DNA of 64,000 nucleotides from Candidatus Melainabacteria bacterium (GTDB lineage Bacteria; Cyanobacteriota; Vampirovibrionia; Gastranaerophilales; Gastranaerophilaceae), in contig QHMH01000005.1 of the NCBI GenBank assembly GCA_003258795.1, positions 1-64,000 on the forward strand. Direction: 5' to 3'. The position numbers were made by a program, and so were the translations under genes. The notes below the pieces were generated by a model, which saw only the letters and a list, made by a program, of their open reading frames with translations, had not been told where the DNA came from and did no database searches. Below, piece after piece: positions 9,533 through 18,622 of this stretch. The stretch's first letter is position 1. Each line of letters begins with the position of its first letter.

Positions 9533-11224
9533 ATGATGTATTATCTAAAAAAATTATTTAAAGACAACAAAAATGAAGTTATTTCTTTTATGCTAATATC
9601 TTTAATTTTTGTTGTTTTTTCTTTTTTATATTTTGGAAAAAATATTGATTTTTATATGGATTGCGGGCGAGAATTTTATTTTTCTCATGAAATGCTAAAT
9701 GGAAAAATTTTATACAAAGATATTTTTAATTTGTACACTCCTTTTTCATATATGTTTAACGCTATTCTTTTAAAAATTTTTGGAGATAATTTTAAAACTT
9801 TTTATGTGGCAGGGTGTGTAAATGCTTATTTAATCGTTATTTTGTCTTACGTTATTTTCTTAAAGTTTACAAAAAACAGTATTGCAACAGCTTTTACAAT
9901 TTTTATTGTTACTTGTCTTTGTTTCTCAACAGATTTGATGAATTTTATAATTCCTTATGGATATTCGATAGTTTATGGTTTGAGTTTTGCTTTAATCGCA
10001 GTTTTGCTATTTTTTAACTATTCAAAAACTAAAAATATTAAATCTTTGTATTTGTCTTTTTTAAGTTTAGGGTTAATGATATCTTGCAAACTTGATTATG
10101 TATTGATAATTCCAGCATTTTTATTTATCGCAATATTAAAAAAAGAAAAATTTTTAAATATTTTAATTTCAGCAATTTTATCAATTATTCCAATTTCAGT
10201 TTTATTTTTGATTTTATTTCTTCAAGGTTTAACGTTGACTGATTTAACAGCATATTTTTCAGACATGCTAAACTTTGTAACATCAAAAGAGTTTAAAAGC
10301 TTTTATGATGGATATGCTTATTTTAATATGGATGTATTTATTCATTCTTTAACAAGATTACTAATTCTATCTGTATTTTTCACATTGTCGATTTTGTTGG
10401 CTAAATATTTTGAATATTCAGCTTCAATGAAAAAGACTGTTTATACAGTTATCACAATTGTATTTTTATTTTTCTGTGCAAGTCATTACTATGCAATAGC
10501 TCGTTATTGGTTTTCAGGTTTTGTCTATTTATTATCGTTGTTATTACTTTTTAAAATAAAAGATTTTCCGAAAAATAAAAATCTATTTATATTTGCTATT
10601 TTTTCAATAATGATAAGCATGAAATGTTTTTGGGGCTTGAGATTTATATACTCTTTTGGAGTTTATTTCGCATTTTATGTTATATTTTGTGCTTATGTTC
10701 TAATAAGAGATTTTTACTTAAAAGATGATTTTAAAAAAATATTTGATAATATTGTTCTTATCTTTCTCTTAACCCTTACTATTTCAGGTTTAGATACGAA
10801 TATTTTTTATCTGAAATCTTATAATAATCATATAGAAACAGACAAAGGTATAGTTTATATAGACAACTTACAAAAAAGTTTAATGAAAGATACTTATGAA
10901 TACCTTAAAAAAGAAAGTTCTCCAAGTGATACGCTCATTTTTTTGCCGGAAACTTTCACAATGAATTATATTTTAAATCTAAAATCGGATGGGTATTATG
11001 GTTCACTGAATCCAATGACGGTGGAAGCCTTAACACCATTGAGATGTGTAGAAAGTTATAAAAAAACAATGCCAGATTGGTTTGTATTGGTTGAAAAACA
11101 GGTATCTTCAGCATATTTCGATGTCCCAGCTGAAATATTAAGCTTTATAGAAGATAATTATGATTTGAAACTAAAAAAACAAGATGCATTTATAATAGTA
11201 AGAATTTATAAATTGAAAAAATAA
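9533..11224 (+). CDS. Multi-pass membrane protein, GT-C glycosyltransferase-like
   Basis: 563 aa with about 11-12 predicted membrane segments. The first periplasmic loop carries DFYMDCGREFYF followed by GKILYKDIFNLYTPF, which is the arrangement of GT39/ArnT-like GT-C glycosyltransferases, where the acidic residue of this loop is catalytic and polyprenyl-phosphate sugars are donors. The C-terminal 100 residues form a soluble domain. The family call rests on layout rather than a strict motif. Tandem ATGs at 9533 and 9536 are equivalent starts. Confidence 0.6.
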   Translation: MMYYLKKLFKDNKNEVISFMLISLIFVVFSFLYFGKNIDFYMDCGREFYFSHEMLNGKILYKDIFNLYTPFSYMFNAILLKIFGDNFKTFYVAGCVNAYLIVILSYVIFLKFTKNSIATAFTIFIVTCLCFSTDLMNFIIPYGYSIVYGLSFALIAVLLFFNYSKTKNIKSLYLSFLSLGLMISCKLDYVLIIPAFLFIAILKKEKFLNILISAILSIIPISVLFLILFLQGLTLTDLTAYFSDMLNFVTSKEFKSFYDGYAYFNMDVFIHSLTRLLILSVFFTLSILLAKYFEYSASMKKTVYTVITIVFLFFCASHYYAIARYWFSGFVYLLSLLLLFKIKDFPKNKNLFIFAIFSIMISMKCFWGLRFIYSFGVYFAFYVIFCAYVLIRDFYLKDDFKKIFDNIVLIFLLTLTISGLDTNIFYLKSYNNHIETDKGIVYIDNLQKSLMKDTYEYLKKESSPSDTLIFLPETFTMNYILNLKSDGYYGSLNPMTVEALTPLRCVESYKKTMPDWFVLVEKQVSSAYFDVPAEILSFIEDNYDLKLKKQDAFIIVRIYKLKK

Positions 11225-11278
11225 TACATCTAATGTTAAGTATTTTTAATACTTTTAGCCTATTTTAAAAAAAAACAC

Positions 11279-11306
11279 TTGCCAAAAAAATGTCAATCTG
11301 TATAAT
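11279..11306 (+). promoter_or_regulatory. Sigma-70-type promoter of the HU gene
   Basis: TTGCCA at 11279-11284, a 16-base spacer and a perfect TATAAT at 11301-11306. Transcription would start near 11313, leaving an 80-nt leader that contains a hairpin (see next feature). Confidence 0.7.
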
Positions 11307-11322
11307 AGTTAAGTTCATTAGA

Positions 11323-11358
11323 CGGGAACAGAGCATGAATATTGGTTTATAATTCCCG
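11323..11358 (+). promoter_or_regulatory. Leader hairpin upstream of HU
   Basis: CGGGAA at 11323-11328 pairs with TTCCCG at 11353-11358 across a 24-base loop, inside the predicted HU leader and 15-20 nt before the strong AAGGAGG ribosome binding site. It could influence mRNA stability or translation; no terminator-like U run follows. Confidence 0.35.
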
Positions 11359-11392
11359 AGTGTTAGTGTATAGATTAAGAAGGAGGTTCTAA

Positions 11393-11665
11393 ATGAACAA
11401 AGACGAATTAGTAAAGGAAGTTGCAAAATCATCAAAATTATCACAAAAAGCAGTTGCTGATGTAATTGGTGCTATATTATGTACAGTAGAAAAAACTGTT
11501 GCTAAAGGACAAAAAGTTACTTTGGTAGGTTTTGGTACTTTCGAACCAAGAAAAAGAGCTGCAAGAACAGGAAGAAACCCTCAAACTGGTGCAGAATTGA
11601 AAATCCCTGCAAAAACTATTCCTGTATTCTCAGCTGGTAAAAAGTTCAAAGAACTTGTAAAATAG
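11393..11665 (+). CDS. hup: HU-family DNA-binding protein
   Basis: 90 aa, full length for HU. The start MNKDELVKEVAKSS, the GFGTFEPRKRAARTGRNP beta-arm with its DNA-intercalating proline region, and the end FSAGKKFKELVK are family hallmarks. HU is a nucleoid protein that bends DNA as a dimer. A consensus promoter, a long leader and a very strong ribosome binding site indicate high expression, and a strong terminator follows immediately, so it is monocistronic. Confidence 0.96.
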   Translation: MNKDELVKEVAKSSKLSQKAVADVIGAILCTVEKTVAKGQKVTLVGFGTFEPRKRAARTGRNPQTGAELKIPAKTIPVFSAGKKFKELVK

Positions 11666-11682
11666 TTTTTTAAAATAGATGA

Positions 11683-11722
11683 AGGGCGGAAAAAGTTAAC
11701 TTTTTCCGCCCTATTTTTTTTT
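11683..11722. terminator. Bidirectional intrinsic terminator between HU and UspA genes
   Basis: A perfect 30-base palindrome (arms AGGGCGGAAAAAGTT and its complement, 11683-11712) is followed by a T run on the + strand. It lies between convergent genes and can end transcription of hup; the A-rich left side may serve the minus strand more weakly. Confidence 0.9.
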
Positions 11723-11733
11723 ATTACAATATC

Positions 11734-12594
11734 TTATGAACAGCCAATTACAAGGACTCCGCAATCTACATTTTCAAGAACTCTTTTACTTACAGAGCCT
11801 AAGAGAATTTTAGATAAATCGTTTCGTTTTCTTGACCCCATAACAACAAGATCAATTTTATCTTTTCGACAATAATCAATAATTTCTTGAGCAGGGTTGC
11901 CTGTTAGAATTATTTCATTGGCAACTTCAACTTTTTTATCTTTAAGTATTGCTTTTACTTTGTTTATTGATTTTGCTGCGTAAATTTTTTGCTCTTTTTC
12001 AAGAGCTTCTAACCAATTTTTGTCAGCGGCAGCATCCACAGGAAAATATTCTGGAGATTCTTTTACGTTAAGTACCGAAATTTCTTTGTCTTTAATATCG
12101 AAATTTTTAGCAAAATATTTTATATAATTAAAAGAACATTCGCTTCCGTCAGTTGTAATAAGGGTTTTATGATTTTTTGTTAAATTTTTACTTACAAAAC
12201 ATGGAACATTTGTTCTTGAAACAACTTGTCTTGAAACTGAGCCTATCCATTTTTGAAACCCTTTTTTACCGTGAGAGCCTAAAACTATCAAGTCATAATC
12301 ATCATTTTCAATGGTTTGTGTAATTTCTTCAGAGGGTGAACCAAAAGCTTTTATTTTTTTTCCCACCTCAAATTCGTTTTTCTTTACAATTTCTGATGCA
12401 AAGTTCAAAACTTCATCTGCAATTTTTTCGTAAACTTGTGTATATGATTGTTTTTCCATGGTCATGGAGGTTGGCAAAAAAGTCCAATCTACAACGCAGA
12501 TAATATCAACAACTGCGGAATTTACATAGTAGGACATATTTTCAAATGAATGAATGCTACATTCAGAGCCGTCAGTACAAAATAATATTTTCAT
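11734..12594 (-). CDS. Tandem universal stress protein (UspA family)
   Basis: 286 aa made of two Usp domains. Each has the Rossmann-like start (KILFCTDGSECS; KTLITTDGSECS) and the ATP-binding G-x2-G-x9-G-S/T signature (GSHGKKGFQKWIGSVS in the first domain; GSRKRNDLSKILLGSVS, where one Gly is altered, in the second). Both are therefore of the ATP-binding type, the second less certainly. A strong AAAGGAGT ribosome binding site precedes the ATG. It is monocistronic and faces the HU gene. Confidence 0.9.
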   Translation of the reverse strand: MKILFCTDGSECSIHSFENMSYYVNSAVVDIICVVDWTFLPTSMTMEKQSYTQVYEKIADEVLNFASEIVKKNEFEVGKKIKAFGSPSEEITQTIENDDYDLIVLGSHGKKGFQKWIGSVSRQVVSRTNVPCFVSKNLTKNHKTLITTDGSECSFNYIKYFAKNFDIKDKEISVLNVKESPEYFPVDAAADKNWLEALEKEQKIYAAKSINKVKAILKDKKVEVANEIILTGNPAQEIIDYCRKDKIDLVVMGSRKRNDLSKILLGSVSKRVLENVDCGVLVIGCS

Positions 12595-12670
12595 AATTTA
12601 CTCCTTTATTTCATTGGAGAGAGTAACAAATGTTAAAAAAAAATACATTATCCAGTAATTTATTTTTTTC

Positions 12671-12679
12671 TGGTATAAT
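12671..12679 (+). promoter_or_regulatory. Extended -10 promoter of the sigma-factor gene
   Basis: TGG directly followed by TATAAT; a start near 12686 gives a leader of about 23 nt with GAGG before the ATG at 12709. Confidence 0.5.
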
Positions 12680-12708
12680 ATTTTTGTGGTTATGTTTGAG
12701 GTTTTTGC

Positions 12709-13302
12709 ATGCCGACAAATCAAGAGGTTAATTTAAAAGAGTATAGTGGTCTAATAGAAACGATTGCCAAGAGTGAATATCAAAGACTCTCAACAACAGG
12801 TATAGTTGAGTATTTAGAATTGGTAAATTTGGGAACACAGACAATATATAATCTTTTCAAGGCTGCACCAAATAGAGAGTTTAACAACTCATATTTATCT
12901 ACGGCTATTAAGTGGGCAATTAGAAATGAGATAAGACGTAGATATAAATGGTATTCTTGTAGAAGTTCAAGAGCGACACAAGAGTCAATACAAGAAGATT
13001 TAAGAATGGCTGTTTACAAGACAGTTTTGTCTATTGACGAAATGGCTGAAAGTGAAAATCCTACACAAATTAGGGATAATTCACAAACTCCAGATGAGTT
13101 GTGTGAATTTAGAGAATTGAAAAGAGCAGTAGAGGCATGTATAAAGAAACTTCCACCTCGAGAAAAGTTGTTTATTGAAAAGAAATTTTTTGAAGATAAA
13201 AAATTGAGAGATTTAGCTGACGAATTTAACTTGTCACAATCAAGGGTGTCGAGGATAATTCAGTCAGGATTAAACAAGATAAAAAAAGAGTTGTGCAAGT
13301 AG
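12709..13302 (+). CDS. Sigma-70 family RNA polymerase sigma factor
   Basis: 197 aa, short like group 3/4 sigma factors. The N-terminal 80 residues contain a region 2-like segment (EYLELVNLGTQTIYNLF, then TAIKWAIRNEIRRR). The C-terminal 60 residues are a clear region 4: LPPREKLFIEKKFFEDKKL, then LADEFNLSQSRVSRIIQSG as the helix-turn-helix that reads the -35. A loosely conserved linker separates them. No anti-sigma gene is adjacent. The regulon is unknown; flagellar/sporulation-type (SigB/F) or a lineage-specific role are both possible. Confidence 0.82.
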   Translation: MPTNQEVNLKEYSGLIETIAKSEYQRLSTTGIVEYLELVNLGTQTIYNLFKAAPNREFNNSYLSTAIKWAIRNEIRRRYKWYSCRSSRATQESIQEDLRMAVYKTVLSIDEMAESENPTQIRDNSQTPDELCEFRELKRAVEACIKKLPPREKLFIEKKFFEDKKLRDLADEFNLSQSRVSRIIQSGLNKIKKELCK

Positions 13303-13337
13303 TTGAAACTTTGTCTGTTATTATGTTTCAATTCTTT
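13303..13337 (+). terminator. Possible weak terminator after the sigma-factor gene
   Basis: TTGAAAC at 13303-13309 can pair with GTTTCAA at 13325-13331 directly after the stop codon. The loop is long and the following T run is interrupted, so this is a weak call. Confidence 0.3.
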
Positions 13338-13420
13338 ATAAATCTTTAAATTTTTTAACTAATTTTTTGTTTTTTTTCAATCTGTTTTGTGTTATCATCG
13401 GGTAGAAAAAGAGAGAAATC

Positions 13421-14572
13421 ATGGCTGAAAGAAAAGAACAAAAAAAAATTAAAGTAGCATTCCCTCATATGGGAACAATTTCAATAGCTTGGTCTTTAGC
13501 GTTGAAAAAAATGGGGATAGAACCTTTAGTTCCCCCTTATACAAATAAAAAAACTTTGTCTTTGGGAACAAAGCATTCACCAGAAGCTATTTGTCTACCT
13601 TATAAACTTATCTTAGGTAATTTTATTGAAGCTATTGAAGAAGGTACTGATTATGTTGCTATGATTAGTTCTCCAGGAATTTGCAGACTTGGAGAATATG
13701 GTACTAACATACAAACTGCACTTAAAGATATGGGATACGAGACTAAATATGTTGAATTATCACTATATGACGGTATAAAAGGTTTGTATGATTTTATCAA
13801 AAAACTTACAGGAAAAAATGATATTATAATGATTGCGAAAACAATCAATATCTTGATTAGAACTATTTTCGTACTTGATGATTTGGAAACGGCTCTGTCA
13901 TATTACAGGGCAAGAGAAATAAAAGTCGGCGATGCTGAAAGAAATTTTAAAAAAGGTTTAAAATATATTGCAGATGTAAAACATAGTAGAGAACTTAAAG
14001 AAGCAAAAAGAAAAGCTCTCGCTGAAATTGCAAAAACAAAAATAGATAAAGACAGAGATGTTTTGTATGTTGATTTAACTGGGGAAATCTTTGTTGTTCT
14101 TGATTATTTCTCTAACCAGAATATTGAACGAGAACTTGGAAAAATGGGTGTTCAAACAAGAAGAAGTCTTACTGTTGGAAGCTTTTTGAAGGATGCTATT
14201 ATTCCAAAATTTTTCAGAAAAGGTGAAACTCACCTTCAAAGAGCTTTTAGAATGGCAAAACCTTATCTTATGCGTGATATAGGTGGAGATGCTTTGGAAT
14301 GCGTTTCTGATGTGGCTTTTGCGGATGAAAAAGGTAAAGATGGAATTATTCATATAAGTCCATTCACCTGCATGCCAGAAATTATGTCACAAAATATTTT
14401 TCCTAATATGAGAGAAAATTGTAATATCCCTTTGCTTACCCTAATTATGGATGAACAAACTGGAAAAGCAGGTTATATTACAAGGTTAGAAGCGTTCGTT
14501 GACTTGATGAGAAGACGTAAAAGAAAGAATGCTTTACAAAATACTCCAAAAATTGAGGCTACATCAAAATGA
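13421..14572 (+). CDS. 2-hydroxyacyl-CoA dehydratase/activase-related Fe-S protein (DUF2229-like)
   Basis: 383 aa, related to the DUF2229 / COG3580-3581 part of the CoA-substrate-specific enzyme activase and 2-hydroxyacyl-CoA dehydratase superfamily. Three cysteines sit in conserved-looking contexts: Cys58 (EAICLPYKL), Cys88 (PGICRLGEYG) and Cys317 (SPFTCMPE), as expected for ligation of a [4Fe-4S] cluster. The ATPase (ASKHA) activase half found fused to this domain in many clostridia is absent here. Substrate and partner are unknown. The stop overlaps the next start by 4 nt (ATGA). Confidence 0.72.
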   Translation: MAERKEQKKIKVAFPHMGTISIAWSLALKKMGIEPLVPPYTNKKTLSLGTKHSPEAICLPYKLILGNFIEAIEEGTDYVAMISSPGICRLGEYGTNIQTALKDMGYETKYVELSLYDGIKGLYDFIKKLTGKNDIIMIAKTINILIRTIFVLDDLETALSYYRAREIKVGDAERNFKKGLKYIADVKHSRELKEAKRKALAEIAKTKIDKDRDVLYVDLTGEIFVVLDYFSNQNIERELGKMGVQTRRSLTVGSFLKDAIIPKFFRKGETHLQRAFRMAKPYLMRDIGGDALECVSDVAFADEKGKDGIIHISPFTCMPEIMSQNIFPNMRENCNIPLLTLIMDEQTGKAGYITRLEAFVDLMRRRKRKNALQNTPKIEATSK

Positions 14573-15444
14573 TAAGATATTTTTTCGATGCGTTACGAAT
14601 TACAAACAATAATATAATTTTAGCAACCCCACTGATTTTATTTATGCTTATTGTTAGTATATATTCTGTTATTTTACAAACAATGAGTTCATCTCCTGTT
14701 ATGTACTTTTTGTTTTTAATGACTTTGGGGCTTATGATTGCTGCTTTTGCTGCAGGTTGGTTTTACATTGTAAAAAAAGCTATTGAAAATGATAGAATAT
14801 CTGCTACAAAAGATGAAAAAATTAAAAAATCTTTTGATTTGATGAATTTAATGGTAACTGGAGTTGGTGAAAACTTTTTATCATTCCTGGGTGCTTTATT
14901 TTTATATGTTTTAATTCTATTAACGTTCTTGATTTTTGGAAGTTTTATTGGAGTTAAGTTGATAGGTAATCTTAATTTTCCAATTGAACAGCTTAAACCA
15001 GCGTTGGTTAGTGCAGAGGCAACACAAGCTTTTATTCAAACTTTGTCTGCTGAAGATCTTTTAAAATTAACAAAATGGAAATATTTAATTTTGATTGGTG
15101 GAGCGTTATTCTCTTTTATAACTTTATTTTGGTCAGTTGATATTGTTAAATTTAATAAAAATCCGTTTAAAGCATTGTTTAATTCTAACAAGTTTTTGTG
15201 GAAGAACTTCTTTTCAACGTTTTTATTTTACATTATGCTTTTTGTATTTAATTTTGTTGTAATGTTGGTTACAGCCTTGTTATCAATGAATAACATATTA
15301 TATTTTATATCAATGCTGATATATTTCTATTTTATGGTTTATATGGTTGTGTTAGTATTCTTATATTATGATGACAACACAGAAAAACAAGATTATAGCA
15401 ATAACGGGTCCGACAGCAACGGGCAAGACGGAATTTGCAATTAA
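14569..15444 (+). CDS. Integral membrane protein of unknown function
   Basis: 291 aa with about 6 hydrophobic segments (around residues 18-38, 44-66, 100-130, 170-190, 212-238 and 242-266) and a short polar tail rich in Asn, Ser and Asp. I do not recognise the family. It is translationally coupled to the preceding Fe-S protein (ATGA overlap). Its last 77 nt overlap the start of miaA in another frame; the polar C-terminal tail is exactly the overlapping part, so it may have been added by stop-codon loss. Function unassigned. Confidence 0.7.
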   Translation: MIRYFFDALRITNNNIILATPLILFMLIVSIYSVILQTMSSSPVMYFLFLMTLGLMIAAFAAGWFYIVKKAIENDRISATKDEKIKKSFDLMNLMVTGVGENFLSFLGALFLYVLILLTFLIFGSFIGVKLIGNLNFPIEQLKPALVSAEATQAFIQTLSAEDLLKLTKWKYLILIGGALFSFITLFWSVDIVKFNKNPFKALFNSNKFLWKNFFSTFLFYIMLFVFNFVVMLVTALLSMNNILYFISMLIYFYFMVYMVVLVFLYYDDNTEKQDYSNNGSDSNGQDGICN

Positions 15445-16231
15445 ACTTGCAAGTGAACTTGATACTGAAATTATTTCTGCAGATTCAAGACTTGTTTATA
15501 AAGGTTTTGATATTGCATCGGCAAAGCCCACTATTGGTGAAATGAGAGGAATAAAACATCATTTGATTGATATAGTTGAGCCGGAAGTAGATTATTCTGT
15601 TGCGAATTTTTATGATGATGCAAAGGTTGTTATTGATGGTTTATTAAAAAAAGGTAAAACTCCAATTGTTGTTGGAGGAACGGGATTGTATTTTAGAATT
15701 TTACTTGAAGATTTTGATCTTCCAAGAGTAAAACCAGATTTTAGTTTAAGAGCTGAACTTGACAAAAAAGATGCAAAAGCCTTACACGATATGTTAATGA
15801 AGCTTGATGAAAAATCTGCACAGAAAATCCATTTTAATAACAAGGTTAAAATTATAAGAGCGTTAGAGGTTTGTATTAAAACTGGAAAACCTATGTCAGA
15901 AGTGGCTGGGAAAAAAGAACATGAGTTTGATGTTAAGTGGATTGGACTAAATTATAAAGACAGAAAAAAACTTTATAAAAGAATTGAAGATAGAGTTGAC
16001 GAGATGTTAGAAAAAGGTCTGGTCGATGAAACAAAAGGTTTATTAAAAAAACATGGAAGAATAAATAATTTTATAAACACTATTGGCTATAAAGAAATGT
16101 TGGAATACATCGACGGAATTACTGGGCTTGATGAGGCCGTTGATGAATTGAAAAAGAATAGTCGTCGATATGCAAAAAGACAAATCTCTTGGTTTAAGCG
16201 AAATCAAAATATAGAATGGATTGAAAAATAG
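15368..16231 (+). CDS. miaA: tRNA dimethylallyltransferase (MiaA)
   Basis: 287 aa. MiaA transfers a dimethylallyl group to N6 of A37 in tRNAs reading UNN codons. The P-loop ITGPTATGKTEFA starts at residue 12, then DSRLVYKGFDIASAKPT, VGGTGLYF, and a C-terminal RRYAKRQISWFKR, all diagnostic. Because the P-loop begins so close to the start, translation must begin at the ATG at 15368 or 15371, within the upstream membrane-protein gene (77-nt overlap). No alternative start exists downstream that would keep the P-loop. Confidence 0.95.
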   Translation: MMTTQKNKIIAITGPTATGKTEFAIKLASELDTEIISADSRLVYKGFDIASAKPTIGEMRGIKHHLIDIVEPEVDYSVANFYDDAKVVIDGLLKKGKTPIVVGGTGLYFRILLEDFDLPRVKPDFSLRAELDKKDAKALHDMLMKLDEKSAQKIHFNNKVKIIRALEVCIKTGKPMSEVAGKKEHEFDVKWIGLNYKDRKKLYKRIEDRVDEMLEKGLVDETKGLLKKHGRINNFINTIGYKEMLEYIDGITGLDEAVDELKKNSRRYAKRQISWFKRNQNIEWIEK

Positions 16232-16309
16232 CTCTGACTTTACATTTTTTTTTGTTTATTTTATAGTTGTAGTAAGTCGAAGTGCTTACCAATTGAAGGA
16301 AATAAAAGA

Positions 16310-17731
16310 ATGAGCGATGATTTAAAGAGAAGTTTGTCACTACCAGATTCAATATCTATGGTTGCTGGTTCAATGATTGGTTGCGGGATTTTTCTCGTAT
16401 CAGCGGATATAACAAGACAAGTAGAATCGGCACTTTATTTATTACTCGTGTGGATTATTGCAGGTTTTGTTTCTCTTTGTGGCGCAATAGCTTACGGCGA
16501 ATTGGCTGCTAACATCCCTGATGAGGGTGGTCAATATATGTATATAAAAAAAATATTTAACGATAAGCTTGCATTTTTGTTTGGATGGACAATGTTTTTG
16601 GTAATACAGGCAGGAACTATTGCAGCTATTTGTGTTGCTTTTGCAAAATTTGCAGGTCTGTTAATTCCATTTATTAGCTCGACAAACTATTTGTTAACTA
16701 TCGGTAGTTGGGGCTTTTCAACTCAACAGGCTTTTGGTTTATGTGCACTTTTGATATTGACTTACATTAACTCTCGAGGTGTTGATGCAGGTGTTATTAC
16801 ACAAAACATATTCACTATTACTAAAGTTTTGGGAATATTAGGAATAATAATTTGCGGTATATTGTTTGGCTTAAACTTCGATGCTATAACAACAAACTTT
16901 GCTCCTTCTGCAATGCATTTTGAATGGGGTGATATCGCAAAACTCTCTACAGCAACAGTTGGTGCATTGTTTGCATCATTGAGTTGGAACAACATAACAT
17001 TTATTGCAGGTGAAATTAAAGAACCTGAAAAAAACGTTAAGAAAGCTCTTTTATACGGTGTGGGTGCTGTTGCACTTTTATATTTGGTTGTTAATGCTGT
17101 ATATGTAGTTACTACACCAGTTGAACTTATCAAAACTGCACCAGAAGATATTGTTGCGGCTGTTTCGATGAGTGCAATTTTTGGTGAAGTTGGAAAAGAT
17201 ATTTTGGCCTTGATTATTATGACATCAGCTTTTGGGGCTGCAAATGGTATGGTTATGGCTGGAGCCAGAGTTTATTATAAAATGGCAAAAGATAGATTAT
17301 TCTTTAGAAATCTTGCTGTTATAAATAGACAAACAAGAGTTCCTGTTAATTCTTTGTGGGCACAATGCGCTTGGATTTCAGCATTGATTTTCTGGGGAAA
17401 TTACACTCAACTTTTAGACTTTGTAATTTTTGCTCAATTGATTTTCTACTTAATAACTATTATTGGTATTTTTATTTACAGAAGAAAATACAAAGAAGAA
17501 CAAGCTTTGAAAGTTAATAGTTTCTTCGCTGGTTCATTTATCGTAGTGTCGTTCTATATTATATTATGTTTGGCTATTTACAAGCCTACATATACTCTAC
17601 CAGGGTTGTTAATCACTTTTGCGGGTCTTCCTGTATTCGGTTTTTGGTATAGAGCTAAACAAAGAGCTTATTTAGAAAGAATTAAAAACTCTAAATTTGC
17701 AGACCAGTTAATGGAGAATATGGATCAGTAA
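16310..17731 (+). CDS. APC-family amino acid permease
   Basis: 473 aa with about 12 membrane segments. The first helix has the unwound GSMIGCGIF motif of the APC superfamily, followed by EGGQYMYIKKIF and WNNITFIAGEIKEPEKN, typical of the basic amino acid/polyamine antiporter and LAT-like branch. It should move amino acids across the inner membrane, possibly by exchange; substrate unknown. A ribosome binding site (AAGGAA) precedes the ATG and a strong terminator follows, so it is a single-gene unit. Confidence 0.9.
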   Translation: MSDDLKRSLSLPDSISMVAGSMIGCGIFLVSADITRQVESALYLLLVWIIAGFVSLCGAIAYGELAANIPDEGGQYMYIKKIFNDKLAFLFGWTMFLVIQAGTIAAICVAFAKFAGLLIPFISSTNYLLTIGSWGFSTQQAFGLCALLILTYINSRGVDAGVITQNIFTITKVLGILGIIICGILFGLNFDAITTNFAPSAMHFEWGDIAKLSTATVGALFASLSWNNITFIAGEIKEPEKNVKKALLYGVGAVALLYLVVNAVYVVTTPVELIKTAPEDIVAAVSMSAIFGEVGKDILALIIMTSAFGAANGMVMAGARVYYKMAKDRLFFRNLAVINRQTRVPVNSLWAQCAWISALIFWGNYTQLLDFVIFAQLIFYLITIIGIFIYRRKYKEEQALKVNSFFAGSFIVVSFYIILCLAIYKPTYTLPGLLITFAGLPVFGFWYRAKQRAYLERIKNSKFADQLMENMDQ

Positions 17732-17753
17732 ATTTTAAAATTTTAGAAAAATA

Positions 17754-17783
17754 AAAACAGCTAATTTATAGCTGTTTTTTTTT
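17754..17783 (+). terminator. Intrinsic terminator after the APC permease gene
   Basis: AAAACAGCT pairs with AGCTGTTTT across an AATTTAT-type loop, followed by a run of T. It lies between convergent genes and may serve both. Confidence 0.88.
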
Positions 17784-17800
17784 ATATAAAAATTTTTAGG

Positions 17801-18439
17801 TTAAATTGTGAATGTTTTTCTTGAACCCATTTCGTGATAAACTCCGCCACCACAAACTGTTTCAAGAACTTTTAATACAAATTCTTTTGACGCATCGATA
17901 GAGCTTAATGATAATTCTTTGTTGCCAAGGTGTCTTATTGTCATAACCGAAAGTTGAGTTTTTTCTGCAGGAACAAACAATGATGCAACTTCATGGTCTA
18001 ACAAAACTTCCATTTCGTCATTTTTTGCATTCTTGATTAGCTCGTGATAGTTTCCTTTTACTGCCATAATACGATAAGAGAGCATTGGGGCACCTACTTC
18101 TCGAGGCAGTGCCTGTGGTTGGTAGTTACATCTGCTTGTGAAGCTTATTTTGTGCCAGAGAATGTTTATAACGGCAACAGTTTTTTGAGTGTCAACTTCA
18201 ACATAAATATTTTGTGTAGTAATGCCTCTTGAAGAAAAAGATTGGCGAAGTGAATCTGCAACAATCTGAAGCTCGTCAACCATTTTTAAAAATGTTTGGT
18301 TTGCATTCAAAGATGCGTGTTGATAATCCAAAAACTGTTTGTACATATGTGATGCAACCAAAGCAACCCTCTCTTGAATAACAGAGGATTTTCTAAACGA
18401 TGTTTCTAAATTATCAAAACTTTCGTAATTATCGTGCAA
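17801..18439 (-). CDS. Hypothetical protein
   Basis: 212 aa, family not recognised. It is soluble, with a helical N-terminal half and a beta-rich C-terminal half ending in CGGGVYHEMGSRKTFTI. The apparent start is TTG at 18439, preceded by AGGAG at about 9-nt spacing; no ATG or GTG is better placed. The length and normal codon use support a real gene. It is convergent with the permease gene and lies just downstream of tRNA-Arg on the same strand. Confidence 0.65.
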   Translation of the reverse strand: MHDNYESFDNLETSFRKSSVIQERVALVASHMYKQFLDYQHASLNANQTFLKMVDELQIVADSLRQSFSSRGITTQNIYVEVDTQKTVAVINILWHKISFTSRCNYQPQALPREVGAPMLSYRIMAVKGNYHELIKNAKNDEMEVLLDHEVASLFVPAEKTQLSVMTIRHLGNKELSLSSIDASKEFVLKVLETVCGGGVYHEMGSRKTFTI

Positions 18440-18548
18440 GATGCTTTTCTCCTAACATAACTATTTTAGCTGAAACTTTTGAGCATGTAAATATTATAAT
18501 CATAGGTTAAAAATAAAAAGGTACAAACGGCTGATATTTTTCAAAAAA

Positions 18549-18622
18549 TGTGCCTGATGAGATTCAAACTCATGATCTTCGCCTTCGGAGAGCGACGTTC
18601 TATTCAACTGAACTACAGGCAC
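18549..18622 (-). tRNA. tRNA-Arg (anticodon CCG)
   Basis: Cloverleaf read on the minus strand: acceptor GTGCCTG/CAGGCAC, D arm GTTC...GAAC, anticodon stem TCGCT/GGCGA with loop CTCCGAA (anticodon CCG), and T arm with TTTGAAT loop. Discriminator A; CCA is not encoded. Its first 10 nt overlap the stop region of the upstream hypothetical gene. Confidence 0.93.

Noticed and set aside
9814..10017. 67-codon + strand frame inside the GT-C-like membrane protein gene
   Set aside because: Cys/Tyr/Phe-rich translation in the wrong frame of a long, clearly coding gene; no ribosome binding site.
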